Assembly (NCBI RefSeq): GCF_014235185.1
Contig: NZ_CP060131.1
Location: forward strand, 1,061,501 to 1,125,500
Origin: Pseudonocardia petroleophila
Lineage (GTDB): Bacteria; Actinomycetota; Actinomycetes; Mycobacteriales; Pseudonocardiaceae
DNA length: 64,000 bases
Direction of reading: 5' to 3'
Numbering within the stretch: the stretch's first letter is position 1; each line of letters opens with the position of its first letter. Below are positions 46,417-53,388 of this stretch, one piece after another. The notes beneath the pieces were generated by a model that saw nothing but the letters and a program-made list of their open reading frames with translations, searched no databases and was not told where the DNA came from. Position numbers and translations under genes: made by a program.

Positions 46417-47841
46417 CTAGCTGACGGCCTTTGAAACGCGAGTCTTAGGAACAGAATAGAAGCAGGTGGGAACTTCGCTCGCAGTGCCGAATCCAGATAG
46501 ACATCGCACGCCGACCCGAACCTCGGTGTCTGCATCGAATCGCCGAAGATTCACCGTTACCGAAGACCAGCCGCCGGAAGAATTGGTTGTCGTTCTTGCT
46601 GATTCAGTTGCAGAAGACTCGTAGGTAACGAGATCTAAGGTGCTCGCAAAGATCTGAATCCCATTACTTGGTACTGGACAGTTGGCCGTGGGTGTCACAA
46701 CGGCGCTCAGCACGGCAGGGTCTGTTGAAGTAGACACCTGCACGCGCGCTGCGACACCTTGGGTGCCAATGAAGAGAGAATCCGCGTACTGCTTCAGTAC
46801 CGCCCCATTACTGTCTTTACATTTGACCCTGATCGTCCAGCTGATAGGTGCCGCAACCGCCAAGCCGGATCGGGAATCTACGACTGTCGCACCCGTAAAC
46901 GTCTGCTGTCGAATCCTCCACATCCCGTCAGCGCCGACAGACGACCGCCCGAGGCTATCAACGCCGACAGCCTCCAGCGACGCACTGACGGACCCCGTAG
47001 GACATGGCGTTGACGGCGTTACTGTTACTACGGTGCCAGTCGGTCCACTAGCTGGATCAAGCCGAATCTCAGAGGGCACATCTCGGCCGACGCGGCGTTC
47101 CCATACGTCGCGCGCAGCGAAGTCCACATAGCCCGACGACACATACCTGAAATGCGCACTCCTGCCAGTAAATAGCGTTAATGCGTTCAGAGTGTTGTAG
47201 TTGCAGATGGCATCACCGTTCAGGCAAGCGTCAATAGACCGCGCAGTTACGTCCGGAGCTAAGATCTGATGGGTAACCTGGCCGAAAGATGGCCTGGCCC
47301 CCCGACGCTTAGCATTGAAGCTACCGTAGTCCTGAGGCAATGCTGGCAGGAAGCTGGGATTCCCGAAGAGTGCAACGCTAACCGTGCGACGCTCGTCCCG
47401 AGTCATTTCATTCACTACCTGCGAAACAACGTCCGCGCCTTGGCTATAGCCAGCTAGGAAAATGGTCCGAGTTGGGCAGGCGCGAACGGTTCGAAGCACT
47501 TCCTTCATTCGCGCAACGCCCACTGCCTCACTACGCGCGAGGCCATCCCAGTCAAATGAACCGTTCGGCCGCAGATAGCGGGTTACGGGTACTGCTGGAT
47601 AATTGACAGGCACGATAGCAAGGTCGAATCCATCGGCTCGGGCCTCCGCCCGCATTTGGGTTCCGAGGCGATCCATCTCGGCCGACCCATCCCTCTGATT
47701 TGAACCTGCAACGGTAACGAGAACTGGCTGACAGTTGACCGCCGCGTCAGCAGGAGGAGCTGTCGCAGCCGAGGTAACGCCAGCCGCAGCAAGTGTCACC
47801 AGGAAGGCCGAAAGGAGCGCACGGCGCGAGTTCGTCTTCAA
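46417..47841 (-). CDS. secreted cutinase-like esterase (AICE cargo)
   Basis: 474 residues with a signal peptide (LLSAFLVTLAAAGVTSAATAPPADA|A). The N-terminal 250 residues are a cutinase-type alpha/beta hydrolase: GYSQGADVV with Ser 133, CLNGDAICNY with Asp about 210, and SAHFRYVSSGYVDFA with His about 230, and Cys pairs at the usual places. The C-terminal 220 residues are two Ig-like beta domains. Cutinases hydrolyse cutin, lipids or polyesters. Codon and base use are visibly less GC-rich than the neighbours, so a separate origin is likely. ATG 47841, minus strand, alone in its transcription unit. Confidence 0.8.
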   Translation of the reverse strand: MKTNSRRALLSAFLVTLAAAGVTSAATAPPADAAVNCQPVLVTVAGSNQRDGSAEMDRLGTQMRAEARADGFDLAIVPVNYPAVPVTRYLRPNGSFDWDGLARSEAVGVARMKEVLRTVRACPTRTIFLAGYSQGADVVSQVVNEMTRDERRTVSVALFGNPSFLPALPQDYGSFNAKRRGARPSFGQVTHQILAPDVTARSIDACLNGDAICNYNTLNALTLFTGRSAHFRYVSSGYVDFAARDVWERRVGRDVPSEIRLDPASGPTGTVVTVTPSTPCPTGSVSASLEAVGVDSLGRSSVGADGMWRIRQQTFTGATVVDSRSGLAVAAPISWTIRVKCKDSNGAVLKQYADSLFIGTQGVAARVQVSTSTDPAVLSAVVTPTANCPVPSNGIQIFASTLDLVTYESSATESARTTTNSSGGWSSVTVNLRRFDADTEVRVGVRCLSGFGTASEVPTCFYSVPKTRVSKAVS

Positions 47842-48153
47842 AAGAGGCCCCTACGAAGTTCCCAGGCAAGTAGACCGACTACCGTGTTTCGCAGTGTTGC
47901 CACGTATCGTTACATGGATCACACGCCGGACCATGCGGCATCCCGTCGACCTGGCAACGCCCGACCGCGCGGCACGTCGGGCGCAGCATGCAGAACAACT
48001 CGACCGGACAGTCCAGGCCTGCGCCCGGCGTGCCGTGTGGTAGCCCTCCGGGAGGTCGACGGGATGCCGCACCCGCCACCCAATCGCCTCGACCGCACCC
48101 GATGAGCACAGCCGGCCATCCCGGAGACCTGCCCGCCCGGCGAGGGCATGCCT
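47842..48153. other. 312-bp region upstream of cutinase with large structured repeat
   Basis: The only strong content is the nested inverted repeat at 47935-48070. Only short, non-conserved reading frames occur. It should also contain the cutinase promoter (between 47842 and about 47930). Confidence 0.5.
47935..48070. repeat. 136-nt nested inverted repeat
   Basis: The outer 18-bp arms (47935-47952 and 48053-48070; GCGGCATCCCGTCGACCT) are perfectly complementary. Inner arms (CGGCACGTCGGGCGCAG and CTGCGCCCGGCGTGCCG) pair with one mismatch. The RNA or single-stranded DNA could form one long cruciform-like stem. Candidate single-strand origin or structured RNA. Confidence 0.75.
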
Positions 48154-49392
48154 CTACGCCGTAGCCGCAACCAGCGTCGCGCGGAAGTCGGTTGCTCGGG
48201 ACTCCGTTGGGTAACGCTTCCGCAGAGCGTCGTCGAGTTCGGAGCCGATCATCAGCAGCGAGGGACGCGAACGGCGGTCGATCGAAAGCGCTTCATCGGC
48301 AAGCGCGAGCGCCTGGTCCAGCTCGCCGTCTCGCGCCGCGACGACGGCGAGTGTCAGGCGCGCCTCTGCCGTCCGCATCGGCGACTGAGAGGTGCCGTCG
48401 GGGCTCATCGTCTTCCGGATGATCTCGGTGGCGTGCATCTCGGCGAGCTTGTCGTCACCGATCAGCCGGTAGCAGTCCATAGCGTAGAAGTCGAACTTGT
48501 CGGGGTCGACCACGAAATGGTTGTCGGGCCGTTCCGGATACGGCAGCGAGTCGAGCAGGACGCGGCCCTTCTCCAGCGCACGAGTCACATGGCGGTGGTT
48601 GCCCATCCGGGCCCACGCTTTCGCTTCCTGGCCAAGCAGCTGCACCGCGACAGAACGACCGGGCGCCGCGTCCTGGCCGGCTTGTGCGGCCTGGATGACC
48701 TCGCGATAGCGACCGTGGGTGAGTGCGAACCAAGCGCGCATTTCGTGCGCCCACGCGATGACGGCCGCGTTGTCGGCTTCCTCGCCGAGCTGGAGCGCTG
48801 CGACGCGCGTCGACTCGGCGGCACGGGTCTGGCCGGTGTCGTACTCCAAGCATCCGATCAGCAGCGTGAGCCAGCCTGCCGCGTCGAGCGCGTCACGGTG
48901 CTGGGGCAGGCTCAATCGTTGGTCAAGGATCTGCGTAACGTTCGTCAGCCATTCGCGGCTCTGGGTGATGAGCGCGTGGGGCTCGGCGCTGGCGTAGTCG
49001 CAGCACATCTGCTCGACGGTGAAACCGAGCGCGTCCAGCGTGTTGTCGTTGACCGACGACTGCCGGATGCGTTGCACGAGCTCGTGGGTGTCCATGCCGC
49101 TGCGGATGATCATCAGATCGTCGGTCGTCGGCAGCCGGGGCGCACGGTCCTCACCGAAGATCGATTCCACGACGGTGCCGAGAGTGGCGGCGATCAGCGG
49201 GCGGTAGAACTCATCGGGCCTGTTGCGACCGCGCTCCCAGCGCTTCCACTGATCCTTCAGGCCGTCGGGCAGCGCAACGTCGGAGAAGGTGCGCATTGCA
49301 GCCACGGCGTCGGCCTGCGACCATCCGCGGGCCTGCCGCTCGCGGCGCAGGCGATCCGCCCAGGCTGGCTGCGTCGCGTCCTGTTCCGTCAC
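48154..49392 (-). CDS. XRE regulator with TPR-like domain (AICE)
   Basis: 412 residues. An N-terminal helix-turn-helix (DRLRRERQARGWSQADAVAAM...LKDQWKRWERGRNRPD) and a long all-helical C-terminus with TPR-like helix pairs (EEADNAAVIAWAHEMRAWFALTHGRYREVIQAAQAG...; GELDQALALADEAL). This architecture is common in Streptomyces mobile elements. It is probably a switch regulator of the element. GTG 49392 has TACCCT 7 nt upstream and no ribosome site. Divergent from the small gene at 49551, with a palindrome array between. Confidence 0.83.
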   Translation of the reverse strand: MTEQDATQPAWADRLRRERQARGWSQADAVAAMRTFSDVALPDGLKDQWKRWERGRNRPDEFYRPLIAATLGTVVESIFGEDRAPRLPTTDDLMIIRSGMDTHELVQRIRQSSVNDNTLDALGFTVEQMCCDYASAEPHALITQSREWLTNVTQILDQRLSLPQHRDALDAAGWLTLLIGCLEYDTGQTRAAESTRVAALQLGEEADNAAVIAWAHEMRAWFALTHGRYREVIQAAQAGQDAAPGRSVAVQLLGQEAKAWARMGNHRHVTRALEKGRVLLDSLPYPERPDNHFVVDPDKFDFYAMDCYRLIGDDKLAEMHATEIIRKTMSPDGTSQSPMRTAEARLTLAVVAARDGELDQALALADEALSIDRRSRPSLLMIGSELDDALRKRYPTESRATDFRATLVAATA

Positions 49393-49450
49393 GACTCGCA
49401 GGGTACCGACGGAGACCGACACACCGAGGGCGTTCGGGGAATCTCCTGCC

Positions 49451-49490
49451 AGGGGGCACAGGTGCCCCCTTGACATGCCCCCTAGGTGCC
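49451..49490. promoter_or_regulatory. GC-rich operator array between divergent AICE genes
   Basis: AGGGGGCAC-AG-GTGCCCCCT (49451-49470), a perfect 9-bp inverted repeat, is followed by a third half-site ATGCCCCCT (49475-49483) and AGGTGCC. TTGACA (49471-49476) lies between, a possible -35. Likely a regulator binding site for one of the AICE regulators. Confidence 0.5.
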
Positions 49491-49550
49491 TCTGCCCGGA
49501 GTGACACACATCACCGACTCTGAGATCAGGCGATCGAGGAGGACGGGCAG

Positions 49551-49709
49551 ATGTCGATGTCGAGCAACGAGCGGGACGAACTGACCGCGTGGCTGGTGCA
49601 GCTCACCGAGGAGATGGAGGGCCTGAGTCATCGGGTCCGGGTGCTGGCCGTGGCGATCCGGGAGGATCGGCCGCCGCCGGAGGAAGGACCACCGCCTCCA
49701 GGTGACTGA
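49551..49709 (+). CDS. 52-residue hypothetical protein (AICE)
   Basis: A short charged protein with a helical N-terminal part (MSMSSNERDELTAWLVQLTE...) and a proline-rich tail (EDRPPPEEGPPPPGD). ATG 49551 has GAGGAGG about 8 nt upstream, which is strong support despite its size. Its last 107 bp overlap the GntR gene on the other strand, and it has an own regulated promoter region. Function unknown. Confidence 0.55.
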   Translation: MSMSSNERDELTAWLVQLTEEMEGLSHRVRVLAVAIREDRPPPEEGPPPPGD

Positions 49710-50031
49710 TCCGGTCGACCAGCTCGTGCATGGCGTTCTGCACGGATGTGAGCTGTTCGCGGATCGTCGCGTACTCGGCGGACTCGGCCGGCTCGGGCGG
49801 CAGCTCGTCGCGGACGAAGTAGCCGCGGGTCGAGCGGGACACGATCAGCCCCTCGTCACGGAGTACGCGCAACGCGCTCTGCGTCGTGACGGGCGCGATC
49901 TCGAACCGCTCCGACAGGTCCCGGACCGAGGGCACCCGCTCCCCCACCGGAAGCTGTCCATTCCTGATCTCGGCTCGTAGGACGTCGGCCACCTGGAGGT
50001 AGGTGGGCCGGGAGTCATCGAGCGTCAGCAC
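49603..50031 (-). CDS. GntR-family regulator (KorSA-like)
   Basis: 142 residues. An N-terminal winged helix-turn-helix: TYLQVADVLRAEIRNGQLPVGERVPSVRDLSERFEIAPVTTQSALRVLRDEGLIVSRSTRGYFV, then a short helical tail instead of a ligand domain, ending Pro-rich. Small GntR proteins like this (KorSA in pSAM2) repress the tra/pra genes in AICEs. It overlaps the 49551 gene on the opposite strand. Divergent from the 50163 gene, with TGTGC...GCACA inverted repeats between. Confidence 0.83.
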   Translation of the reverse strand: MLTLDDSRPTYLQVADVLRAEIRNGQLPVGERVPSVRDLSERFEIAPVTTQSALRVLRDEGLIVSRSTRGYFVRDELPPEPAESAEYATIREQLTSVQNAMHELVDRISHLEAVVLPPAAADPPGSPRPAPGPDDSGPPSPR

Positions 50032-50104
50032 AGCCGCAGCCTACGAACCAGGCGAGATCTACACCAGTCCAGCCATTTGAAACGCCTGAACCTGTCGTGT
50101 CGGT

Positions 50105-50123
50105 TGTGCTGGTACAGTGCACA
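50105..50123. promoter_or_regulatory. candidate operator upstream of Pra-like gene
   Basis: TGTGC-N9-GCACA inverted repeat around TGGTACAGT, in the divergent region between the GntR gene and the 50163 gene. The right spot for a KorSA-like repressor. Only a single short site. Confidence 0.35.
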
Positions 50124-50162
50124 CAGATGGCACACGCCATCCCGACCGAGGAGAGAACACCC

Positions 50163-50573
50163 GTGCAGAACTTCAAGATCGACCAGGCGTTGACGTTCCT
50201 GTCCGTGCTGCTGCTGTCGTGCGAGCCCAAGACGGCGTACGGCGACCAGTACCGGCAGGAGACGACGAAGGACGGCACTCCCAAGTGGGAGGCGCAGCTC
50301 GTGGCGGCGTTCCAGCAGTTCGGGCGGCCGCAGAACGAGATCATCAAGGTGGGTATCGCGTCCGACCGCAACCCGGGCGACGGGATCGCCGTGGCCACGC
50401 CGGTGCAGCTCATCGACTTCGAGATCGGGGTCATGGAGCGCAAGAAGAAGGACCCGTCAACCGGCGACGAGCGCGTCGTCGGTGTGCAGGTCTGGTACCG
50501 CTGCGCGGAGATCCGTCCGCTGTCCGCAACCGGTGGCGGCAAGCCGCGCCCGGCCGCCGAGGCGGTGAGTTGA
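50163..50573 (+). CDS. AICE protein, Pra-like (tentative)
   Basis: 136 residues, starting at GTG 50163 (GAGGAG 8 nt before; a longer ATG start at 50127 is possible). The order of strands (TYGDQYRQETTKDGTPKWEAQLVAAF...; VKVGIASDR; PVQLIDFEIGVM; GVQVWYRCAEIRPL) resembles replication/integration/excision activators of AICEs (Pra). Not a firm match. It starts an operon of overlapping genes running through to int. Probably under control of the GntR protein. Confidence 0.5.
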   Translation: MQNFKIDQALTFLSVLLLSCEPKTAYGDQYRQETTKDGTPKWEAQLVAAFQQFGRPQNEIIKVGIASDRNPGDGIAVATPVQLIDFEIGVMERKKKDPSTGDERVVGVQVWYRCAEIRPLSATGGGKPRPAAEAVS

Positions 50574-50797
50574 TGTGTGCGCGATGCGAGCTGACGACGG
50601 CCGGGGAGCCGAGCTGCGACCGGCCGGCCGTCGTGCGGATCGTCGACCGGGTCGGCGGATCATCCCCGGGCTGCGACCGGCACGGCGTGCGGGCGCTGCG
50701 GGCCATCGAGGGGGCGCGGGTGTACCCGCTGACCGGGGAGCACGACGGCTACGCGATCGCGGTCTACCTCAGCGCACGCGGGGAGGGCCGGCCATGA
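50573..50797 (+). CDS. 74-residue hypothetical, Cys-containing (AICE)
   Basis: Small protein with CxxC at the start (MCARCELTTAGEPSCD) and another Cys/His (GCDRHGVRAL), a likely small zinc-binding domain. ATG 50573 shares its A with the previous stop. Function unknown; similar tiny genes are common in AICE transfer regions. Confidence 0.55.
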   Translation: MCARCELTTAGEPSCDRPAVVRIVDRVGGSSPGCDRHGVRALRAIEGARVYPLTGEHDGYAIAVYLSARGEGRP

Positions 50798-51042
50798 GGT
50801 GGCTCGACCGCATCAGCGGCTACCAGTTCGTTGCGGGGTGGCTCGCGTTCATGTGCGTGTTCGCCCTGGCCTGCGCGGTCTGGCCCGAGCTGGACCGGCT
50901 CGCCACAGCGCTGTCGGAGCCGGCCCTATACCTCGGTCTCCTGCTGGCCGCGGGATACCTGGGATGGACGGCGTGGGCCGAGATCTGGAAGGCCCTCCGC
51001 CGCCATAGGACGGCCGGCGAGCGTGGGCAGGTGCGGCGATGA
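50794..51042 (+). CDS. 82-residue membrane protein, Spd-like (AICE)
   Basis: Two hydrophobic helices (FVAGWLAFMCVFALACAVW; PALYLGLLLAAGYLGWTAWAEI) and a basic tail. The place and size fit the spread (Spd) proteins of conjugative actinomycete plasmids; the sequence is not a proven match. ATGA overlap with the previous stop. Confidence 0.55.
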   Translation: MRWLDRISGYQFVAGWLAFMCVFALACAVWPELDRLATALSEPALYLGLLLAAGYLGWTAWAEIWKALRRHRTAGERGQVRR

Positions 51043-51248
51043 CCGGGCCGCGTGCACTCGAAGCAGTCGTCGAGGGGCATCCGGTGCTGATCTGCCAGGG
51101 CTGCCGTTTCGCCTGGGAGCCGACCGGGCCCGACTGGACCGGCGAACACCTCCAGGCCCTGTCGAACGGCTGCCCGGAGTGCGGGGACTGGCTCTACCTG
51201 GGCGAGATCGCGCCCCCCGACCCGACACCTAGGAGCGCGGACGCGTGA
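51039..51248 (+). CDS. 69-residue zinc-ribbon-like protein (AICE)
   Basis: Two CxxC pairs (ICQGCRFAW and GCPECGDWLY) spaced 27 residues apart, so a likely zinc ribbon. ATG 51039 overlaps the previous stop. Function unknown. Confidence 0.55.
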   Translation: MTGPRALEAVVEGHPVLICQGCRFAWEPTGPDWTGEHLQALSNGCPECGDWLYLGEIAPPDPTPRSADA

Positions 51249-51556
51249 CCACCTCCATCCACACGTCGATGTTGTCCGTGCCGTCGATGGTCGAGGCCGC
51301 GGTCCGCCGCGTCCGCAACGAGCAGCAGCGCGCGGCCCTCCTGATCACCGGCGCGGCCAAGTACCGCCGGCTCTCGACCCTGCACGAGCAGGAGGCACGC
51401 CTGTGGACCCTGCTCGTCCGGCACACCGCCGAACCCGTGCACCGTCGGGCCGCCACCGACGCGCAGTGCGTCGCCCGGGCGAGGGCCCGCGAGTACGCCG
51501 AGGTCGCGCAGCACTGGCCCGCACTCGACGCCGGCCAGGTGGGGCAGACGCCATGA
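51245..51556 (+). CDS. 103-residue helical hypothetical (AICE)
   Basis: A hydrophilic, mostly helical protein (MVEAAVRRVRNEQQRAALLI; HEQEARLWTLLVRHTAEPVHRR) with no recognised motif. GTG 51245 overlaps the previous TGA. Likely co-translated with its neighbours. Confidence 0.5.
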   Translation: MTTSIHTSMLSVPSMVEAAVRRVRNEQQRAALLITGAAKYRRLSTLHEQEARLWTLLVRHTAEPVHRRAATDAQCVARARAREYAEVAQHWPALDAGQVGQTP

Positions 51557-51711
51557 CGCCCCGCGTCCCGTCGCCGCTGCCCGACCAGTGCGAGGTATGC
51601 GGCCGGCCGCTGATCAGCCGCCGGGTCCGCCAACGGGGCCGCTGCGACGTCCATCCGCGCCAACCCGTCATCCCGCAAGTCCCGAGCCGACGCGAAGGAG
51701 CGCCGCGATGA
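51553..51711 (+). CDS. 52-residue zinc-finger-like protein (AICE)
   Basis: Contains CEVCGRPLISRRVRQRGRCDVH, a CxxC...CxxH arrangement typical of a tiny zinc finger, in a basic context. ATG 51553 overlaps the previous stop by 4 bp and its own stop overlaps the next start. Confidence 0.55.
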   Translation: MTPRVPSPLPDQCEVCGRPLISRRVRQRGRCDVHPRQPVIPQVPSRREGAPR

Positions 51712-53039
51712 ATCCGACAGCCATCGACATGAACCCGACGGCCACGGCCGAGGAGGGGCCCGACCACTGGGCCGCGATGCGCTCAACGACGATCCGGGCC
51801 GGCTCCGCGCTGATCCGCGGCACGATCACCGCCTGGCGGTACGTGTGTACGCTGCTCACGCTGGCCCGGCTGGGCCTGCTCTGGAAGGCGTTCTGCGCCG
51901 CCACCGGCCTGGCCATCCAGCGCACGCACGCTGACCAGTACGGGACCCGGCTGCACACCACCGTGCACGCGGTGCCCCGGTTGGACCGGTACCGGGTGAA
52001 CGCGCACGGCTGGACCATGCGCGTCCGGCTCCGGCCCGGTCAGCACCTCGGGCAGTACACGGAGGCGGCGATCCCGCTACGCCACACCGCGCGCGTCCAG
52101 GCGGTGAAGGCGATCGAGCTGCCCGAGCAGCCCGGCTTCCTCGAGCTGCGCATCCTGCGTCGCGACCCGCTGGTCCGCGTCACCGAACGGCCGCGGGAGA
52201 TCGAGCCCGGCCGGCTCGCGGTCGGCGCCACCGAAACCGGCGACTCGATGGTCCTCGACTTCACCGAGCACCCGCACTACCAGCTCATTGGGGCCACCGG
52301 TTCCGGCAAGTCGATGCTGCTGTCCTGCGTGCAGGCCGCGATCGCGCCGACCGACGGTGTGCTCGTGTTCTGGGACCTCAAGTTCGGGATCGAGGCCGAG
52401 GCATGGCGGGAGCGCTACACCGAGGTCGCCGTCACGCAGCGGGAGGTCCTGGCGTCCTGCGGGCGGGTCCTGGCGTTGGCCGAGCAGCGCGCCGCGATCC
52501 TGCGCCGGCTTGGCGTGCGCAACGTGGCCGAGGCCGACGCGGCCGGGGTGCACCTGCGGCGGGTTTACGTGCTCGTCGACGAGGTCGCCGAACTCGCCCA
52601 CGACCACCAGACCGACAAGATCGCCGACCAGCTGCTCCGGGAGCTGCTGCGCATCGTGCAGCTCGTCCGCGCCATGGGCATCCACGTGATCCTCTGCGGG
52701 CAGCGGTTCGGCTCCGACCTGGGCAAGAACATCACCAGCATCCGGGCCCAGGTGTCCGGGCGGATCTGCCTCCAGGTCAACGACCCCCAGACCGCCGAGA
52801 TGGTGCTCGGCGGACTCGCGTCCGAGGACCAGAAGCGGGCCCTGACCCTGATCCGGCCGGGCATGGCGATCGTTCAGGACGGCCAGCAGTGGCACTACGC
52901 CCGCTGCTCCTACCTGACCACCGTCGAGATCCGCGCCCTGGCCGCCGCGCACGCCGACAAGCGCATCGGCTGGGACGAGCTCGCGGCCGACGACCAGCTC
53001 ACCGCCGCGATCCACACCCGACAGGAGACAGCGAGATGA
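51708..53039 (+). CDS. FtsK/TraB-type DNA translocase
   Basis: 443 residues. After a short N-terminus with one hydrophobic region (ICAWRYVCTLLTLARLGLLW-like, about 43-60), the ATPase core has Walker A GATGSGKS (195-202), Walker B VYVLVDEVAEL (Asp/Glu about 291-292) and the FtsK-type box VILCGQRFGSDLGKNI. Actinomycete conjugation uses one such protein to move double-stranded DNA between mycelial cells. ATG 51708 with GAAGGAG upstream, overlapping the previous stop. This is the key transfer gene of the element. Confidence 0.9.
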   Translation: MNPTAIDMNPTATAEEGPDHWAAMRSTTIRAGSALIRGTITAWRYVCTLLTLARLGLLWKAFCAATGLAIQRTHADQYGTRLHTTVHAVPRLDRYRVNAHGWTMRVRLRPGQHLGQYTEAAIPLRHTARVQAVKAIELPEQPGFLELRILRRDPLVRVTERPREIEPGRLAVGATETGDSMVLDFTEHPHYQLIGATGSGKSMLLSCVQAAIAPTDGVLVFWDLKFGIEAEAWRERYTEVAVTQREVLASCGRVLALAEQRAAILRRLGVRNVAEADAAGVHLRRVYVLVDEVAELAHDHQTDKIADQLLRELLRIVQLVRAMGIHVILCGQRFGSDLGKNITSIRAQVSGRICLQVNDPQTAEMVLGGLASEDQKRALTLIRPGMAIVQDGQQWHYARCSYLTTVEIRALAAAHADKRIGWDELAADDQLTAAIHTRQETAR

Positions 53040-53200
53040 GTACCGCCACCACCATCGCCGTAACCGTCCTGCTGCTCTCGCTCGTGCTCATCGCGCTGGC
53101 CTGGAAGGCGCGCGGGGTCGGCCCGCTCGTCCTGGCCGGCGTCGTCCTGGGCGCGGCTGCCGGCATCTCGGCCACCCTGCTCGCGGCAGGACTCACCTGA
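53036..53200 (+). CDS. 54-residue two-helix membrane protein (AICE)
   Basis: Two hydrophobic segments (ATTIAVTVLLLSLVLIALAW; PLVLAGVVLGAAAGISATLL) with a short basic loop between. It overlaps the translocase stop (ATGA) and the xis start shares its stop bases. Probably a partner of the translocase. No named family. Confidence 0.55.
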   Translation: MSTATTIAVTVLLLSLVLIALAWKARGVGPLVLAGVVLGAAAGISATLLAAGLT

Positions 53201-53388
53201 TGAGCGTCGTCATGGAACCGGTCTTCCTGACGGTCGAGGAGACGGCCGGCGTGCTCCGTATCAGCCGGACACGCGTGTTCGACCTGATCCGGACCAACCG
53301 CCTGCGCTCCCGCAAGTTCGGCCGGCTCCGGCGCATCCCGGTCTCGGCCATCCGCGAGTTCGCGAGGGACCAGGAGGACCGCCGATGA
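53200..53388 (+). CDS. xis: excisionase (Xis, MerR-like helix-turn-helix)
   Basis: A 62-residue winged-helix excisionase: VFLTVEETAGVLRISRTRVFDLIRTNRLRSRKFGRLRRIPVSAIREF matches the standard helix-turn-helix excisionase domain. It bends DNA to help the integrase excise the element. ATG 53200 is in the operon, overlapping the previous stop and followed immediately by int. Confidence 0.87.
   Translation: MSVVMEPVFLTVEETAGVLRISRTRVFDLIRTNRLRSRKFGRLRRIPVSAIREFARDQEDRR

Noticed and set aside
47935..48070. Integron attC site or group II intron remnant
   Set aside because: Inverted repeats lack the GTTRRRY ends of attC and no intron domain V-like motif is seen.
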